Source of the DNA: Cryptomeria japonica | Lineage: Eukaryota; Streptophyta; Pinopsida; Cupressales; Cupressaceae | Direction of reading: 5' to 3' | Length of the DNA stretch: 64,000 nt | Assembly (NCBI RefSeq): GCF_030272615.1 | Contig: NC_081412.1 | Location: 340,059,870-340,123,869 of the forward strand | Part shown: piece after piece, positions 36,036 through 47,143 of the stretch | Position numbering within the stretch: position 1 is the stretch's first letter | How the letters are laid out: every line of letters starts with the position of its first letter | Translations under genes and position numbers: made by a program | Notes under the pieces: generated by a model | What the model was told of the DNA's origin: nothing | Seen by the model: only the letters and a program-made list of their open reading frames with translations | Databases searched by the model: none

Positions 36036-36887
36036 ATGACAGATTCTTCAGTTGAGCTTCTTACATCCGAGAACTATCACCTCTAGAAAGCTCGTATGAT
36101 GAGGCTTCTTAGATCCAAGGGGTTGTGGTCCTCTTTGGATGTGGATCAACCATTGTTGCAACGTCCTTTTGAGATTCATCAGCACTGGAATAAAATGGAT
36201 GAGGCTATGGGTGTCATCTCCTTATATGTTTTAGACAGCTTGCTTTTTCACCTTGATGGTTTGCTCACTCCTTAGGCTATGTGGTCCAAATTTGAAACTC
36301 TCTTTGGTACTGTCAATGAGTTTAGAGCATTACAGATTGAGGCTGAGCTCTCTTCCTTGTTACCTAAGTCTTTTCCTCACATTGAGGACTTTCTAAACAG
36401 GTTCAAAACCACCATATCTATCTTACACAGTTGTGGTAAGAATAAGACAGACCCATAGTGCATCTACCTGATTCTCTCTAAGCTTCAAGGTCCCTATTAG
36501 ATATTTGCTTCCATATTTTATTCTACTATGGATGCGTTGGGTACATGCTTCACCATGCCTACTTTTGATGTATTATGTGATCACTTGACTCATGAGCAGG
36601 CTCACCTATCTCAGTTGGACACTCTCACAGAATCACAACCAAAAACATTGGTTGCTCAGACATCTAAAGAGAACAAGAAGCAGAAATTGAAGCCTAAGAA
36701 GGATTCAACTAGCAATGAGCGTTCCTCCAAGCCGCCACCAAAGTCTGATTACAAACCAAAGTCCTATCCCAAACAGGAGCACTCTTCTAAGTCTGGTGAG
36801 TCTTCCTCCAAGACTAAGAAGAAGTCAGATGAACTTTGCAGTTTCTATGGCAAAGAAGGTCATCCATTTTCTCGTTGTTGGAAATGA
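36036..36887 (+). pseudogene. gag: Copia2 gag
   Basis: The ATG at 36036 starts MTDSSVELLTSENYHL, followed by a TAG. Stops recur at about 36273, 36458 and 36499. The core (FETLFGTVNEFRALQIEAEL; HIEDFLNRFKTTISILHSCG) is the copia gag/UBN2 type. A Lys/Ser-rich basic stretch leads to the zinc knuckle CSFYGKEGHPFSRC (36834-36875), where Tyr replaces the second Cys. Ends TGA at 36887. Confidence 0.9.
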
Positions 36888-38147
36888 TTAGAAGCCTTGG
36901 AGGCAACAATGCAACGTCATCATATTTCTCCTCCTCAGCCTCCATCTTCCTCTTCTACTGGGAAAGGATGTGCTCTTTCTGCACGAGCTATTCCTTTTGC
37001 ATCCACTTGGATTATTGATTCTGGGGCTTCTCACCACATGACACACTCACCATAGCTTGTTACCTCACTTGCTCACAGTAATACCTTACAGATTGCAGTT
37101 GGTGACTCAGCACAACTTTCAGTTTCATGTCCAGGTTTTGTTCCGTTGACAGGTGGTTGTTTTCAGGATGTTATTTTGGTTCCTGACATTTCTACAAACC
37201 TCCTCTTTGTTTATCAGATTTGTCATTTTGGCTATGGTAAAACGGTTGAGTTCTCACCACATGATGTGGTTATTTGAGAGCTCCATGATCCTGATTTGGT
37301 TGTGGCTACTGGCAGTGTTGATCCTAATTCTTGGTTATATTGGTTTGATGGTTTTGAGAGTCCAGATGGTTCAAGTGTTTCTCTTGTAGCACATGCAAAT
37401 TCCGTGAGAAGACTATGGCATGAGCGTTTTGGCCATGTCAATTACAGATACTTACAACAGATGAGCACACATGCACTTGTTATTGGGCTCCCTCAGATAT
37501 CCCGTATTGATGGTGTATGTCGAGGTTGTGCACTTGGCAAGCATCATTGTGATCCTTTTCCTACAGGCAGAGCCACCCATGCTAAGGCACCCTTGGATTT
37601 GATCCATAGTGATCTTATGTCATTTTTGACTCCATCTTTTTTAGGGTCCAAGTTTTTGCTCACTTTCATTGATGGCTTCTCCAGACGCACATGGGTGTAC
37701 TTTCTTAAGTACAAGTCTGATGTCTTTGATTCATTTTGGTTCTTTAAGACATTTTTTGAGAAGTAGTTTGGTCTTTATATAAAGAGGATACACACATATA
37801 ATGGGAGAGAATATGTGAATCAGGCTTTTATAAATTTCTGCACAGAGCATGGTTTGCAGCATCAGTTATCAGTTCCTCACACCCCTCGGAAGAATGGTGT
37901 TTCTGAGAGAAAGAACAAAACACTAAGGGAGATGGCCAATTGTATGCTTCAGTCACCTTCTATGCAGCCTGCTTTTTGGGCTGAGGCAGTTAATTGTGCC
38001 ACCTATATTAGGAATTGAATGCCCCATAAGGCATTCCGCCAGTTGACTCCTGAGGAGGCTTGGTCCCATGTCAAGCCTGATGTTTCTTCATTCTGAGTTT
38101 TTGGTAGTGAGGCTTGGGAATTTATTCTAGCTGCTCAGAGGAAAGCC
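36888..38147 (+). pseudogene. pol: Copia2 protease and integrase
   Basis: Protease motif WIIDSGASHHMTHS at about 37009-37050, stop at 37053. Stops follow at 37276, 37764 and 38018, and near 38095. The integrase zinc region (RLWHERFGHVNYRYLQQM, CRGCALGKHH) and core (LIHSDLMS) are clear. The second catalytic block reads HTYNGREY instead of RSDNGGEY, losing the catalytic Asp. The Glu block VSERKNKTLRE is intact (about 37900-37930). Confidence 0.92.
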
Positions 38148-40100
38148 ATGGAGAGGAAGAGCCGACCACTCATTTTTGTTGGCTACTGTGAGGATGTTAA
38201 GGCGTACAGGTTGTTTGATCCTAATTCCAGAGAGATCCTATTTGGGTGGGATGTCCAGTTTGATGAGCGTCTTCCTCAAATGGATTCTCCATTAGCAGCT
38301 TCTCCCTCACTGCCTCCTCCTCCCTCTTCATCTTTTGAGGATTCCTTATTCCTTGAGGATGATGCATATGATGATCCACCTTCACCACCACCATCACCAC
38401 CACCACCACCACCACCACCACCACCCATTGCTCAGCTTTTGCCCAAGTGGGCCCGGTTTACAGTTGATGCTACCGGTTCTATGGTTGGTGATCCTACTCA
38501 CACTTGTCATACTTGTGCACAAACATCTGGTTCTAGTCTTCTCAGTCATGCCATTTCGGATGATCCTCATAAATTTTTAGAGGCGATAGGTCACCCAGAG
38601 TGGGATAGGGCCATGGATGAGGAGTATTCTTCTTTGATGAAGAATCATACTTTGGATCTTTGTTCTCTTCTAAAGGGAAGAAATTTAGTTTGGTGCAAGT
38701 GGGTGTATTGTACCAAGTATGCTGCAAATGGTTCTATTAATAAGTATAAGGCTCGTCTTGTTGCGAAGGGGTTTTCTTAGGTGGAGGGTATTGATTACTC
38801 TGAAACCTTTGCTACTGTCGCCAAGATGAATTCTATTCACTTTGTACTTTCTCTGGCAGCTTCACAGGGATGGACAATTTTTTAGATGGATGTGAAGAGT
38901 GATTTCTTGCATAGAGACCTTAGTGAGGAGATCTATATGGAGAAGCCTCAAGGATTTGTGCAGGATTCCTCTTTGGTTTGCAGACTTCGACGTTCATTAT
39001 ATGGTCTCAAACAGGCTCCTCGAGCCTGGTATGAGAAGATGGACTCCTTCTTGCTTTCCAAGCTCTTTACACATTGTCCTTCCGATCCTACAGTCTACAT
39101 TCAGCGTTAGGGGGATGATATAGTTATTCTTGTGCTCTATTTTGATGATCTTATCACTACTGGTAGCTCATCCTCCTTGATTCAGGATATTCTGCAAGCC
39201 TTGATGGAGCAGTCTGAGATGACAGATCTTGGCATTCTGCACTATTTTTTGGGCCTACAGGTTATTCAGTCTTCCGATGGGATTTCCATACTTCAGCAGA
39301 AGTATACTCTTGATATGCTTCACAAATTTGACATGCTTACTTGCAACCTTGCTCCCACACCATTTTAGTCTGGTGTTGTTTTGTCTACCACTTGTTCTAC
39401 ACCTTATATGGATTATACCTTATATAGGCATTTGGTTGGAGGTTTGTTGTACCTGACCCATACCTGCCCAAATCTTTCTTTTGCGGTTGGTCTTATCTCT
39501 CGGTTCTCCCATGATCCTCATGAGAGCCATTGCCAAGTAGCTAAACATATTTTGAGGTACATTCGGGGCACTACACAATTTGGCATTCACTATACTTCAG
39601 GATCCCCTCACATTGTTGGCTTCACTGACTTAGATTGGGCTGGTGATGCTCAAGATCGAAAGTCTACTTCTGGCTTTGTTTTTTGCCTTGGTTCTGTTCC
39701 TATCACATGGTCTTCCAAGTAGCAGTGTGCTATTGCATTATCATCTACAGAGACTGAGTACTGAGTAGCAGTGTTAGCTAGTCAGGAGGTTTTATGGCTT
39801 CGACAGTTGATGACTGAGTTTGGGTTTCCTCCCGATAGTCCCACTATTCTTTGGTGTGACAATAAAAGTGCCATTCACCTTTCCCGTAACCCAGTGGAGC
39901 ACCATAGGTCTAAACACATTGAGCTTCACGTGCACTTCATTAAACAGTTGATTAAGGATGGCTTTCTCATCTTGGAGTACATTCCTACATAGGAGCAGGT
40001 TGTTGGCATCTTCACTAAACCTTTTGCATCTCCGCGCTATCTTCAGTTGTGCTCTATGCTTGGGGTGAAGGAAGTTGTCCTTGCGGGGTCTCATTGAGGC
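38148..40100 (+). pseudogene. pol: Copia2 reverse transcriptase and RNase H
   Basis: Begins with the integrase C-terminal box (RPLIFVGYCEDVKAYRLFDP), then a linker with a run of prolines from a CCA/CAC trinucleotide tract (38380-38428). Reverse transcriptase landmarks are WCKWVYCTKYAANGSI, YKARLVAKGFS, LKQAPRAWYE and the box YFDDLITTG at about 39142. RNase H shows FTDLDWAGDAQDRKSTSG and CDNKSAIHLSRNP. Stops at 38778, 38883, 39108, 39366, 39720, 39762 and 39990 inactivate it. It ends with a worn IFTKPF box near 40010. Confidence 0.93.
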
Positions 40101-40328
40101 CTTCGTTCCTTCATGTTCTTTTTTGCATGCTTTTCCCATCTCTTTTTGGAGTAGAGTTTTTTCCCATGTGGTTTTCTCTATTTCTCCATTTCATAGAGAT
40201 TTGGTTGTGATTGGGTACCTCATCAGACCTTGTTGTCGGGACCTAAATTTGCCTTCTTCTTGTAGTTGCATTTTGCTTTCCCGCATTTGGTGTTTATAGC
40301 TACTTCCTAAGTTCATCTTAAGGGGGGG

Positions 40329-40681
40329 TGTTAGAGTTATCTTGAATTAGCTAATAATTATTTATTTAATTATTAGTCTATTATACTATACACTTAAGCT
40401 AAAATTAGGCATTTAATAATATTGTAGGTATTTAATAATTATTCTAATTATTAAATACTCTTTATCCCTTTAGGGTTTCTTTAGGGTTGCACATCTTTAG
40501 GGTTTCTATTCTCCTATCATAAGGATTTTATTGTAACTTTTCTTTTTCAATTCCCTCTCTGAAATGGTAATATTTTCTTCAGAGCCTTTTTTGTGTTCTG
40601 TCTCCAATCTTCTCTTGTGACAGGTATTTTGCTTGCAGATGCTCTTGGGATCTTAGAAGTTGTACTTTCTCAACTTCTTCA
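40329..40681 (+). repeat. Copia2 3' LTR
   Basis: Begins TGTTAGAG directly after the polypurine tract AAGGGGGGG (40320-40328). It ends near CTTCTTCA, where Copia3 reverse transcriptase resumes (minus-strand KGYKV). Three TTTAGGGTTT-like telo-box motifs lie at 40469-40507. No partner LTR remains on the left. Confidence 0.82.
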
Positions 40682-41036
40682 CTTTATAACCCTTGTAGGT
40701 AGAAAAGTCTAGAAACATTCTAATTGCTTATAATCTAGCTACTGGTGCAAATGTTTCTTATAAATCAATGCCCTCTAGTTGAGAGTAACCCTTGCACACA
40801 ACTCTATCTTTATGACTAACAATTTTACCTTCTTCATTCATCTTATTTCGGTAGGCCCATTTGGTGTCAATGATGTTCTTATCTTCTGGTATAGGGACTA
40901 ATTCCCAAGTCTTTTTCTTCTCAATCTGCTGCAACTCTTCTTCCATGGCATCCATCCATTTCTGAATTTTGCTGACCTGATTGAATGTTTTAGGTTCTAC
41001 TTCAGTCATGAGGCAAAAGTTGACTTGTTCATCATT
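40682..41036 (-). pseudogene. pol: Copia3 reverse transcriptase N-terminal part
   Basis: Minus-strand reading: MTEVEPKTFNQVSK, WMDAMEEELQQIEKKKTWEL, IDTKWAYRNKMNEEGKIV, VCKGYSQLEGIDL, a stop, ETFAPVARL, a stop, AIRMFLDFSTYKGYKV. At that point Copia2 begins. The next reverse transcriptase blocks (QMDVKSAFLNG-type and LKQAPRAWY-type) are missing from both sides of Copia2. Confidence 0.93.
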
Positions 41037-41670
41037 CTAGGCAAGTCGTCTCCTAGTCTGCACACCATCACTCTTATTACCTAAAATCTGCTCTTCCGGG
41101 TGGTTCATTTGCACATACCGGTTAGGAGCCTTTTTGGATGCTTCTTCCGGTTCATTGTCTAACTGAGCTTCCTCACCTTCATCACCAGAATCATCATACC
41201 GGTTTACCTGTGATTGTCTTCCTTTGTGCATATCCTCATCAATTCTTACACGCACACTCTCAATGATTCTTCTTAGACTTTTGTTGTAGCATTTATAGGC
41301 CTTGTTGTTAGATGAGTAACCAAGGAAGATTCCTTCATCACTCCTAAAATCAAAACTACCTAGACCATCCATATCTCTCTTGATAAAACACTTGTTTCTA
41401 AATACCTTGAAGTATTTGACTGATGGTTTTCAGTCATACCACAACTCATAAGGTATCATTTTGTTGTTTGTTTTTAGTTGAACTCGGATCAAGGTATATG
41501 CAACAGTATGAACTGCTTCCTTCCAATATATGTCTGGCAAACTGGCCTCATTTAACATGGTTCCGACCATCTCCTTGATTGTCTTGTTCTTCCTTTCTAG
41601 CACACCATTTTGTTGTGGCGTCCTAGGGGCTAAGTATTGCCTTCTAATTCCATGTCTTTCATAGTAATCT
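41037..41670 (-). pseudogene. pol: Copia3 integrase C-terminal part
   Basis: Minus strand from the solo LTR: YYERHGIRRQYLAPRTPQQNG and VLERKNKTIKEMVGTML, which includes the catalytic Glu. YWKEAVHTVAY follows, and a frame break near 41430 leads to the SDEGIFLGYSSNNKAYKCYN box and an acidic linker rich in Glu/Asp (about 41240-41130). The first residues of this block join exactly to the block right of the solo LTR. Confidence 0.92.
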
Positions 41671-42315
41671 TGATGAGGGAACAACCCGAGAAACAGAAAA
41701 ATACACAATTGAGAAATAAAAGAGAAATTTTATTATTATTTGCAACCAATATGCACTACATGCATTACCATTTCAGAGGATTAAAGCCTCTTATAAATTC
41801 TAGAAAATACCCTTCCCACAATACAATCTCCCAACTCTAAGCTCTCAAAAACTCAACTCCAAAAACTCAACTATTTTCCTCAAAGATGAGTCTTAAATAG
41901 ACTTTCTTTCCTTAGGAGCTAAGATTACATTTGAAATAGAAACTTGGTGGATTAACCAGCGCTAGAATAAGAAACTGCATAATTTCACTGAAGACAAATT
42001 CGTTAACTGGAAACTTTCCGAAAAATAAATGTCCAAATTCTGGCAGCTGTAACTTTTGATCTAACTGTCGGATTTTCAATGATAATACCTTTTCGGAAAG
42101 GTCTTGAAAAGAACGTGCTCAAAGTAGGGCCTAAAGGCTAACTACTTTAGATTTCGACCAATTTCTGGGCTCATCTGAAGCCTCTAAGGGCTTCAAATTT
42201 GACTATGAATAAATTGCAAAAATAAGGAAGGTAAAATCCAGAAACTACAACGGAAAATAAAAATCTTTTTGGGTGATGCAGGATTGCCCTTACACCACCA
42301 GATGCTCCTGCATCA
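41671..42315. mobile_element. Solo LTR in Copia3 integrase
   Basis: A 645-bp block with ends TGATG...CATCA and a perfect flanking duplication AATCT (41666-41670 and 42316-42320). Removing block and one duplication restores the integrase reading EFEDYYERHGIRRQ. Near its right end TGATGCAGGA (42274-42283) and TCCTGCATCA (42306-42315) form a 10-bp inverted repeat. It has no coding capacity. Family unknown. Confidence 0.93.
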
Positions 42316-42769
42316 AATCTTCAAACTCATTTGATGTGAACTCTCCACTCTGGTATGATCTTAGACATTTCAGCTTGCACCCACTTTCCTTCTCCACCAT
42401 CTTCCTAAAGATCTTGAATCTATTAAATACTTGTGATTTATCTTGTAGGAAAGTGACCCATGTCATTCTTGAATAGTCATCAATGAAGAGCATAAAATAT
42501 CTTTCACCGGCAATAGCTCTTGTCCTAGTTGGACCACATAGATTTTAATGCACAATTTCAAGTGGTCTTGAGGTGTTGTGTTCTTTTGTTCTGAAGCTCA
42601 CCTTAGTCTGCTTCCCTTTCACACATTCATCACAAAATATGCTTATCGGTTTGATGATGGGTGGAATATTTCTTACACACCCCTTTTTGCTTACTGCAAT
42701 TAAGTTATGAAAATTTATGTGGCCTAATCTTTTGTACCACAACCAACTTTCATCCACTTGTCCCAACAT
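42316..42769 (-). pseudogene. pol: Copia3 integrase N-terminal part
   Basis: Minus-strand blocks: ESWLWYKRLGHINFHNLIAV (zinc His motif), CDECVKGKQTKVSF, FIDDYSRMTWVTFLQDKS, then CLRSYQSGEFTSNEFED, where RSDxGGEF is expected so the Asp of the second catalytic block is lost. The first catalytic region near 42540 is interrupted by a stop. Confidence 0.92.
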
Positions 42770-43158
42770 ACATTAGGATTCAAAATATCCTTTGAGATTA
42801 TATACATTACCATCTGTCCTCTTTTCTCCGGCTGCAGTATGACCGATACTCTCTTTCTTTATCTGGCAGTTGGTAGAATCAAAGGTGAATTTGTAACCTT
42901 TGTCACACATCTGACTCACACTCAGCAAGTTGTGCTTAAGGCCTTCCACATAATACACATCACATGCCTTCAATTTTCTATAATGTTTAAAGTACCTTTT
43001 CCCTTTATTTTGATGGATGAGTTGTCTCTGAATCTTACTGAACGACCATTCCAATCTTCAAGCTTGATAAATTTATTTTTATCACCGGGCATGTGGTTGG
43101 AACAACCACTGTCTACAACCCATAGATTTTTCCTTTCAGCATGTAGGGCAGTCTGCAC
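42770..43158 (-). pseudogene. pol: Copia3 protease
   Basis: Minus strand shows LWVVDSGCSNHMPGDKNKFI at about 43125-43066, the copia protease DSG active site, then NSSIKIKGKGTL and the block VYYVEGLKHNLLSVSQMCDK near 42955-42895. Frames shift twice. It follows gag directly. Confidence 0.92.
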
Positions 43159-44019
43159 TATCAGACTTGATTCTGCCTTGTCGTTTTCTTTCTCAACCCA
43201 TACCGGTTTGGTTTCCTTCTTCTTTTCAGCTGCAATTTTGTGCTCTGATTTAACTACCAGTTCTTGATCAGGATCTGTCCTCTTCTACTTGATTTTTCAG
43301 TTTTTACAAAACTTTTCTATATGTCCAAACTCTTGATAGTTATAGAATTTCACATTTTCATTTAAGGATGAATCTTTGAAACTATTGTAGGACATCGATT
43401 TACTTTTCCTACATTCAAAACTCCTATGACCAAATCTATTGCACTGATAACAGACAACATTCATATCCCAGAGTGCATTAAATGGACTTCTACTTTCATA
43501 ACTCATAGTGGGCTTATTGGTTAATCTACAGTCAGCTAACCTATGTCCAAATTTGTTACACCGGTAACAATAACCATGAAATTTTAGAACATATTGGTTA
43601 GGTTGCCTTGGTCCTGCAAATGTCTGCCTCACCCGAGGTCTTCCTTTCATGTTGTTGACTCTGGTAAATCCTTCATGATCAACTCTTTCATTTCTCCTAG
43701 GATCTGCATGTCGATACATTAAGTGTGGCCTCTAGTTCATTGATTGTGTATACTGGTTTGTGTGGCGGTTTCTAATAACATTTGCATAAGTCTTCTTACT
43801 GATATCCTTGCTTATAGTGAATGTCTTCTTCTCTTCACCTTCACTCGAAGAAGTGAACTGTATCTCCTTACCGGATGTGTCCTTGTTGTTTGAACTTTGT
43901 CCTTCTTCACTTCAAATCCCAAGCCACCAGTATCTTTAGATGGTTTTGTTTGCTCAACATCTAGTCCAAGGCTTCGGTACTGCCTTCATATTTGCTTCTC
44001 ACTTTCATTTCTTCCTTAC
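43159..44019 (-). pseudogene. gag: Copia3 gag C-terminal part with zinc knuckles
   Basis: Minus strand: two intact CCHC knuckles, CYRCNKFGHRLADC (about 43570-43530) and CYQCNRFGHRSFEC (about 43455-43410), and a third worn one, FYNYQEFGHIEKFC (about 43345-43303), with both Cys of the first pair replaced. Upstream (43740-44014) is a Ser/Glu-rich segment with several frame changes. The gag is split at 44020 by a solo LTR. Confidence 0.88.
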
Positions 44020-45207
44020 TGTATACACATAAAATTGGCTATGAGCAATTAAATAAATATTTATATTTATTTAATAAATATTTTATATTTATTTAATAAA
44101 TATTCTTCTATTAAATAGTTAATTTGAAAAGAATAATTTATTTAATTCATTTCGTGTCTTTCTATTAATTAGTATTTTATTAATTAATTCATCTATCATA
44201 TTCTTCTAATTAATTAAATATCTAATATTTAATTATTCCTCTAACCAAGTTAATTAAATATCTAAATATTTAATTATCTTCTCCAAACAATTAAATATAT
44301 AATATTTAATAGTTATTCTCCTATCCTATAGTCTCAAATATTAAATAATTTATTAAATAATTTAATCTTTCTTTTCCAACTCACCCTCCATCTCTACTTC
44401 ATCTTCCCTTTGCCAACTCATCCATCATGTGGCTAAGAAAATTAATATTTCTGAAATATTAATTCATCATTTATCTCCAACCTCCAAACTTAACGAATAT
44501 TGTGTACGTACACATATTTCATAACCATTTCCTATATTCTCTCCAACACCCTCTACATCTTAGGAAGGACTTGAGTCAACTTGTCCTCTCATGCCTAAAT
44601 TTCCTCCAACCATCCCTAGATTCTCTCAGTCAGCAACCCAGTCAAGGTGAGATGAGTGACACTTGTCTTCTCCTTCCCCCTTTCTCTCAACCTTCACCTT
44701 TTCTCACAACCATCCAAATCTGCAGATTTGATCATGACCGTTGATCTGAGCCACATCATCTAATCCTCTCAAAGTCTATAAAATCAAGAGCTTTAGTTGA
44801 GAGAGAGTTAGTCTTCAAATTGATCATATGCATCCGTGAGTTTTTGAAGCAAATAGCAAATAGCAATAGCAATTATCATATAACATTTTAGCATAATCAT
44901 TTTAGCATAATCATGTAGCATTTCCATATCATAGCATCAGTTAACTACAAGTTATCAGTCCATTCTTCATATGCCATCTTGGAAGCTATCAGTGCATTGT
45001 CTGAGAGCACACCATCTGCAACCAGGAATAGTGGAGTTAGGACACAATGAGACATAAATCATGAAGGTAAAATAATGTTTTATTTTAATATGTATTTCAT
45101 GTAGTTTCATTGGTTGAATTTGGATTTCCTGTATGCATTTCCATTTGTATTTTGTGAAACTAACTTATTACAGGTAACATTCTGAGGATGAAATTCAAGC
45201 TCACACA
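44020..45207 (+). mobile_element. Solo LTR in Copia3 gag
   Basis: A 1,188-bp block from TGTATACAC to CTCACACA with perfect flanking duplication CTTAC (44015-44019 and 45208-45212). It contains a TATAAAA box at 44777-44783 in plus orientation. The left end has AT-rich tandem sequence (TAAATATTTATATTTATT). It has no coding capacity. Removing it rejoins the gag coiled coil with its downstream part. Confidence 0.85.
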
Positions 45208-46546
45208 CTTACTTTTTTCAAGCTCCTTTCTGAGCTTCACTATTTTTGCTTCCAGGTCTTGATGCTCCTTTTCCTTCTTCATCAGATCAGAGGATGTAAC
45301 TCCACATATCCTCTTGGCTTCTTCCAACTGGAGTTTCAAGTCAGATATAACTTGATTGGACTTATCCAACAATTTCTTCAAGAGACCTTATTCATCTACT
45401 GCAGCAAGCTTGAACTTCTTGAGTTATCTTCTTGTTTTACTCAGCTCCTCAAGAACACTTATGAGATCACCTTCTAGATCCACTTCGGCCTCAATGTCTT
45501 CTTTTTCCTCATCTTCACCAATAGGTTCATCAAGTGCCATAAAGAGATTAACTTCTCTTTCATTCTCATGGTAGTCATCTTCTGATGCACTTTCTTCATC
45601 AGTGGCATCATCCTCAATAGTACATAGGTTGTTTTGCTTCCGGTAGCCTCTTCTTCCTTGCCGGTAGACATTTATTTCTTTTTCTTTACCAACAGATCTA
45701 CTAAAACTTCTTTGCTCATCTCCACCGGTTTCATTATAAGGACATTTTGCAGCAAAGTGTCCAACTTTACCATATTTGAAATATTTGAGTGGTAACTTTC
45801 CTTTATACTTGTCGGATCCTCTCTTGAGTTTTCTGACAAAATTTTCTACCTCTACATTTGAGTCTTTACTGGATCCTTTATGAGAAACCTCTTCCTTCCC
45901 CTTTTGGTGGAGTTGAACGATGCCTCTTTCCTTGAGGATACTTCACTAGTTGTTCTCATTTCATAGGCTATTAGAGAGCCAAATAGCTCATCCATTGTGA
46001 AAATATTCAAATCCTTGGCTTCATTTATGGTAGAAACCTTAGTATCATACTTATATGTGAGAGATCTAAGTACCTTCTTGACAATAATCTCATCTGCAAT
46101 TTCTTCTCCAAGTCCTCTGATGGTGTTCACAATTTCATCTATTATGTGAACGTAGTCTGGAATTTTTTCTTCATCCTTCATCTTGACGCCTTCAAGTTGA
46201 CTCCTTAGTGCTTGCAGCTTGGCCTCTTTGACTTTTATATCTCCTTCAAATAACCTCTACATTTTATCCCAAGTCTCCTGGCGAATGCACAACGCATGAC
46301 CTTGACAAACTCATTATCAGATAACCCGCTTAAGATAGCATGTTTAGCCTTTGCATTATTCTCATATTCCTTCGTAGCATTCAGATCAGTAGGAGGAACA
46401 CTAAGGACAATATACCCATTCTTCACAGACATCCACACATCAAAACCAAGGGAGGAAATATAGGTCTCCATTCTTCTGATCCAAAACGCATAGTTAGATC
46501 CATCAAACATGGGGGCTTTTGAGGAGGCAAACTCATTTCTTGCCAT
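45208..46546 (-). pseudogene. gag: Copia3 gag N-terminal part and coiled coil
   Basis: Minus strand starts MARNEFASSKAPMFDGSNYA at 46546, then AFWIRRMETYISSLGFDVW, the Sirevirus-type gag start. UBN2-like blocks (IVNTIRGLGEEIADEIIVKK; LNIFTMDELFGSLIAYEM) follow. A zinc knuckle at about 45785-45745 reads YFKYGKVGHFAAKC, with both first-pair Cys replaced by Tyr. After an acidic stretch comes a coiled coil (NQVISDLKLQLEEAKRI; EKEHQDLEAKIVKLRKELEK) to 45208. Frame breaks are near 46230, 45850, 45670 and 45430. Confidence 0.92.
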
Positions 46547-46593
46547 TGTGTTCTAAGACCGGAATCTACCCAAGCTTTAATCAACCGGTAACC

Positions 46594-46610
46594 TAGGCTC
46601 TGATACCAAT
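46594..46610 (-). promoter_or_regulatory. Copia3 primer-binding site
   Basis: The minus strand reads TTGGTATCAGAGCCTAGG-type sequence directly adjoining the 5' LTR, complementary to initiator Met tRNA. Confidence 0.9.
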
Positions 46611-46779
46611 TGTTGAACATAATGTACCACTGAAAGGTGGGGGGTGAATCAATGGTACCTAAATCCTTTTCTTTTTAAACAATCGTGGAATACTAGTTAT
46701 CACCCTAAGCACTAAATAATCAAATCGGTAAGACAAATATGGATATCAAAAGAGGCAAACACACAAATGCAACCCACAA
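46611..46779 (-). repeat. Copia3 5' LTR, inner piece
   Basis: Matches the start (plus strand) of the 32456-34153 LTR and stops at the CACAA duplication where Gypsy2 is inserted. The rest resumes at 61320. Confidence 0.95.
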
Positions 46780-47110
46780 TGTAGTAACCCTCCTTGATTA
46801 GACTCTTTTTGTATGTTTTTTATTGACTTCAGTGGAACATTATTGTATATGGATTCAGATTTTATGCGATGTTATTTCATGCTTTATCTTGATTTTTGGT
46901 GTATGATTTTATGCAGTATCTCAGTGCTTATGATTAATGTTATTTTATGGATCATTATTATGGACTGACACTCTTACCTTATATGTGCGATGCGTATTTA
47001 TTTGTTGCGTGTTTGCATGTGTATGGGATGTGAGGAGATGATTTTCCTTCACTCACTTAGATGAGACAGGGAACGTCACGACTCTCCTTCATTGGTGTGT
47101 GTGTCGTATT

Positions 47111-47143
<33 letters not shown>

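Larger units (their letters stand above)
35438..40681 (+). mobile_element. Copia2: copia element without its 5' LTR, inside Copia3
   Basis: A plus-strand copia element interrupts Copia3 reverse transcriptase. The right boundary is the end of an LTR (40329-40681). On the left the Copia3 codons for GCANNN abut non-coding leader sequence, with no LTR or primer-binding site. About 70 codons of Copia3 reverse transcriptase expected between KGYKV and NNNLY are absent. A deletion that removed the Copia2 5' LTR plus adjacent host sequence explains both. The leader 35438-36035 contains two diverged copies (35510 and 35668) of a segment with TTGGGCAAA...GAATAGGxG. Confidence 0.88.

Noticed and set aside
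38335-38580. His-rich frame
   Set aside because: Shadow frame of the CCA trinucleotide tract in the Copia2 linker.
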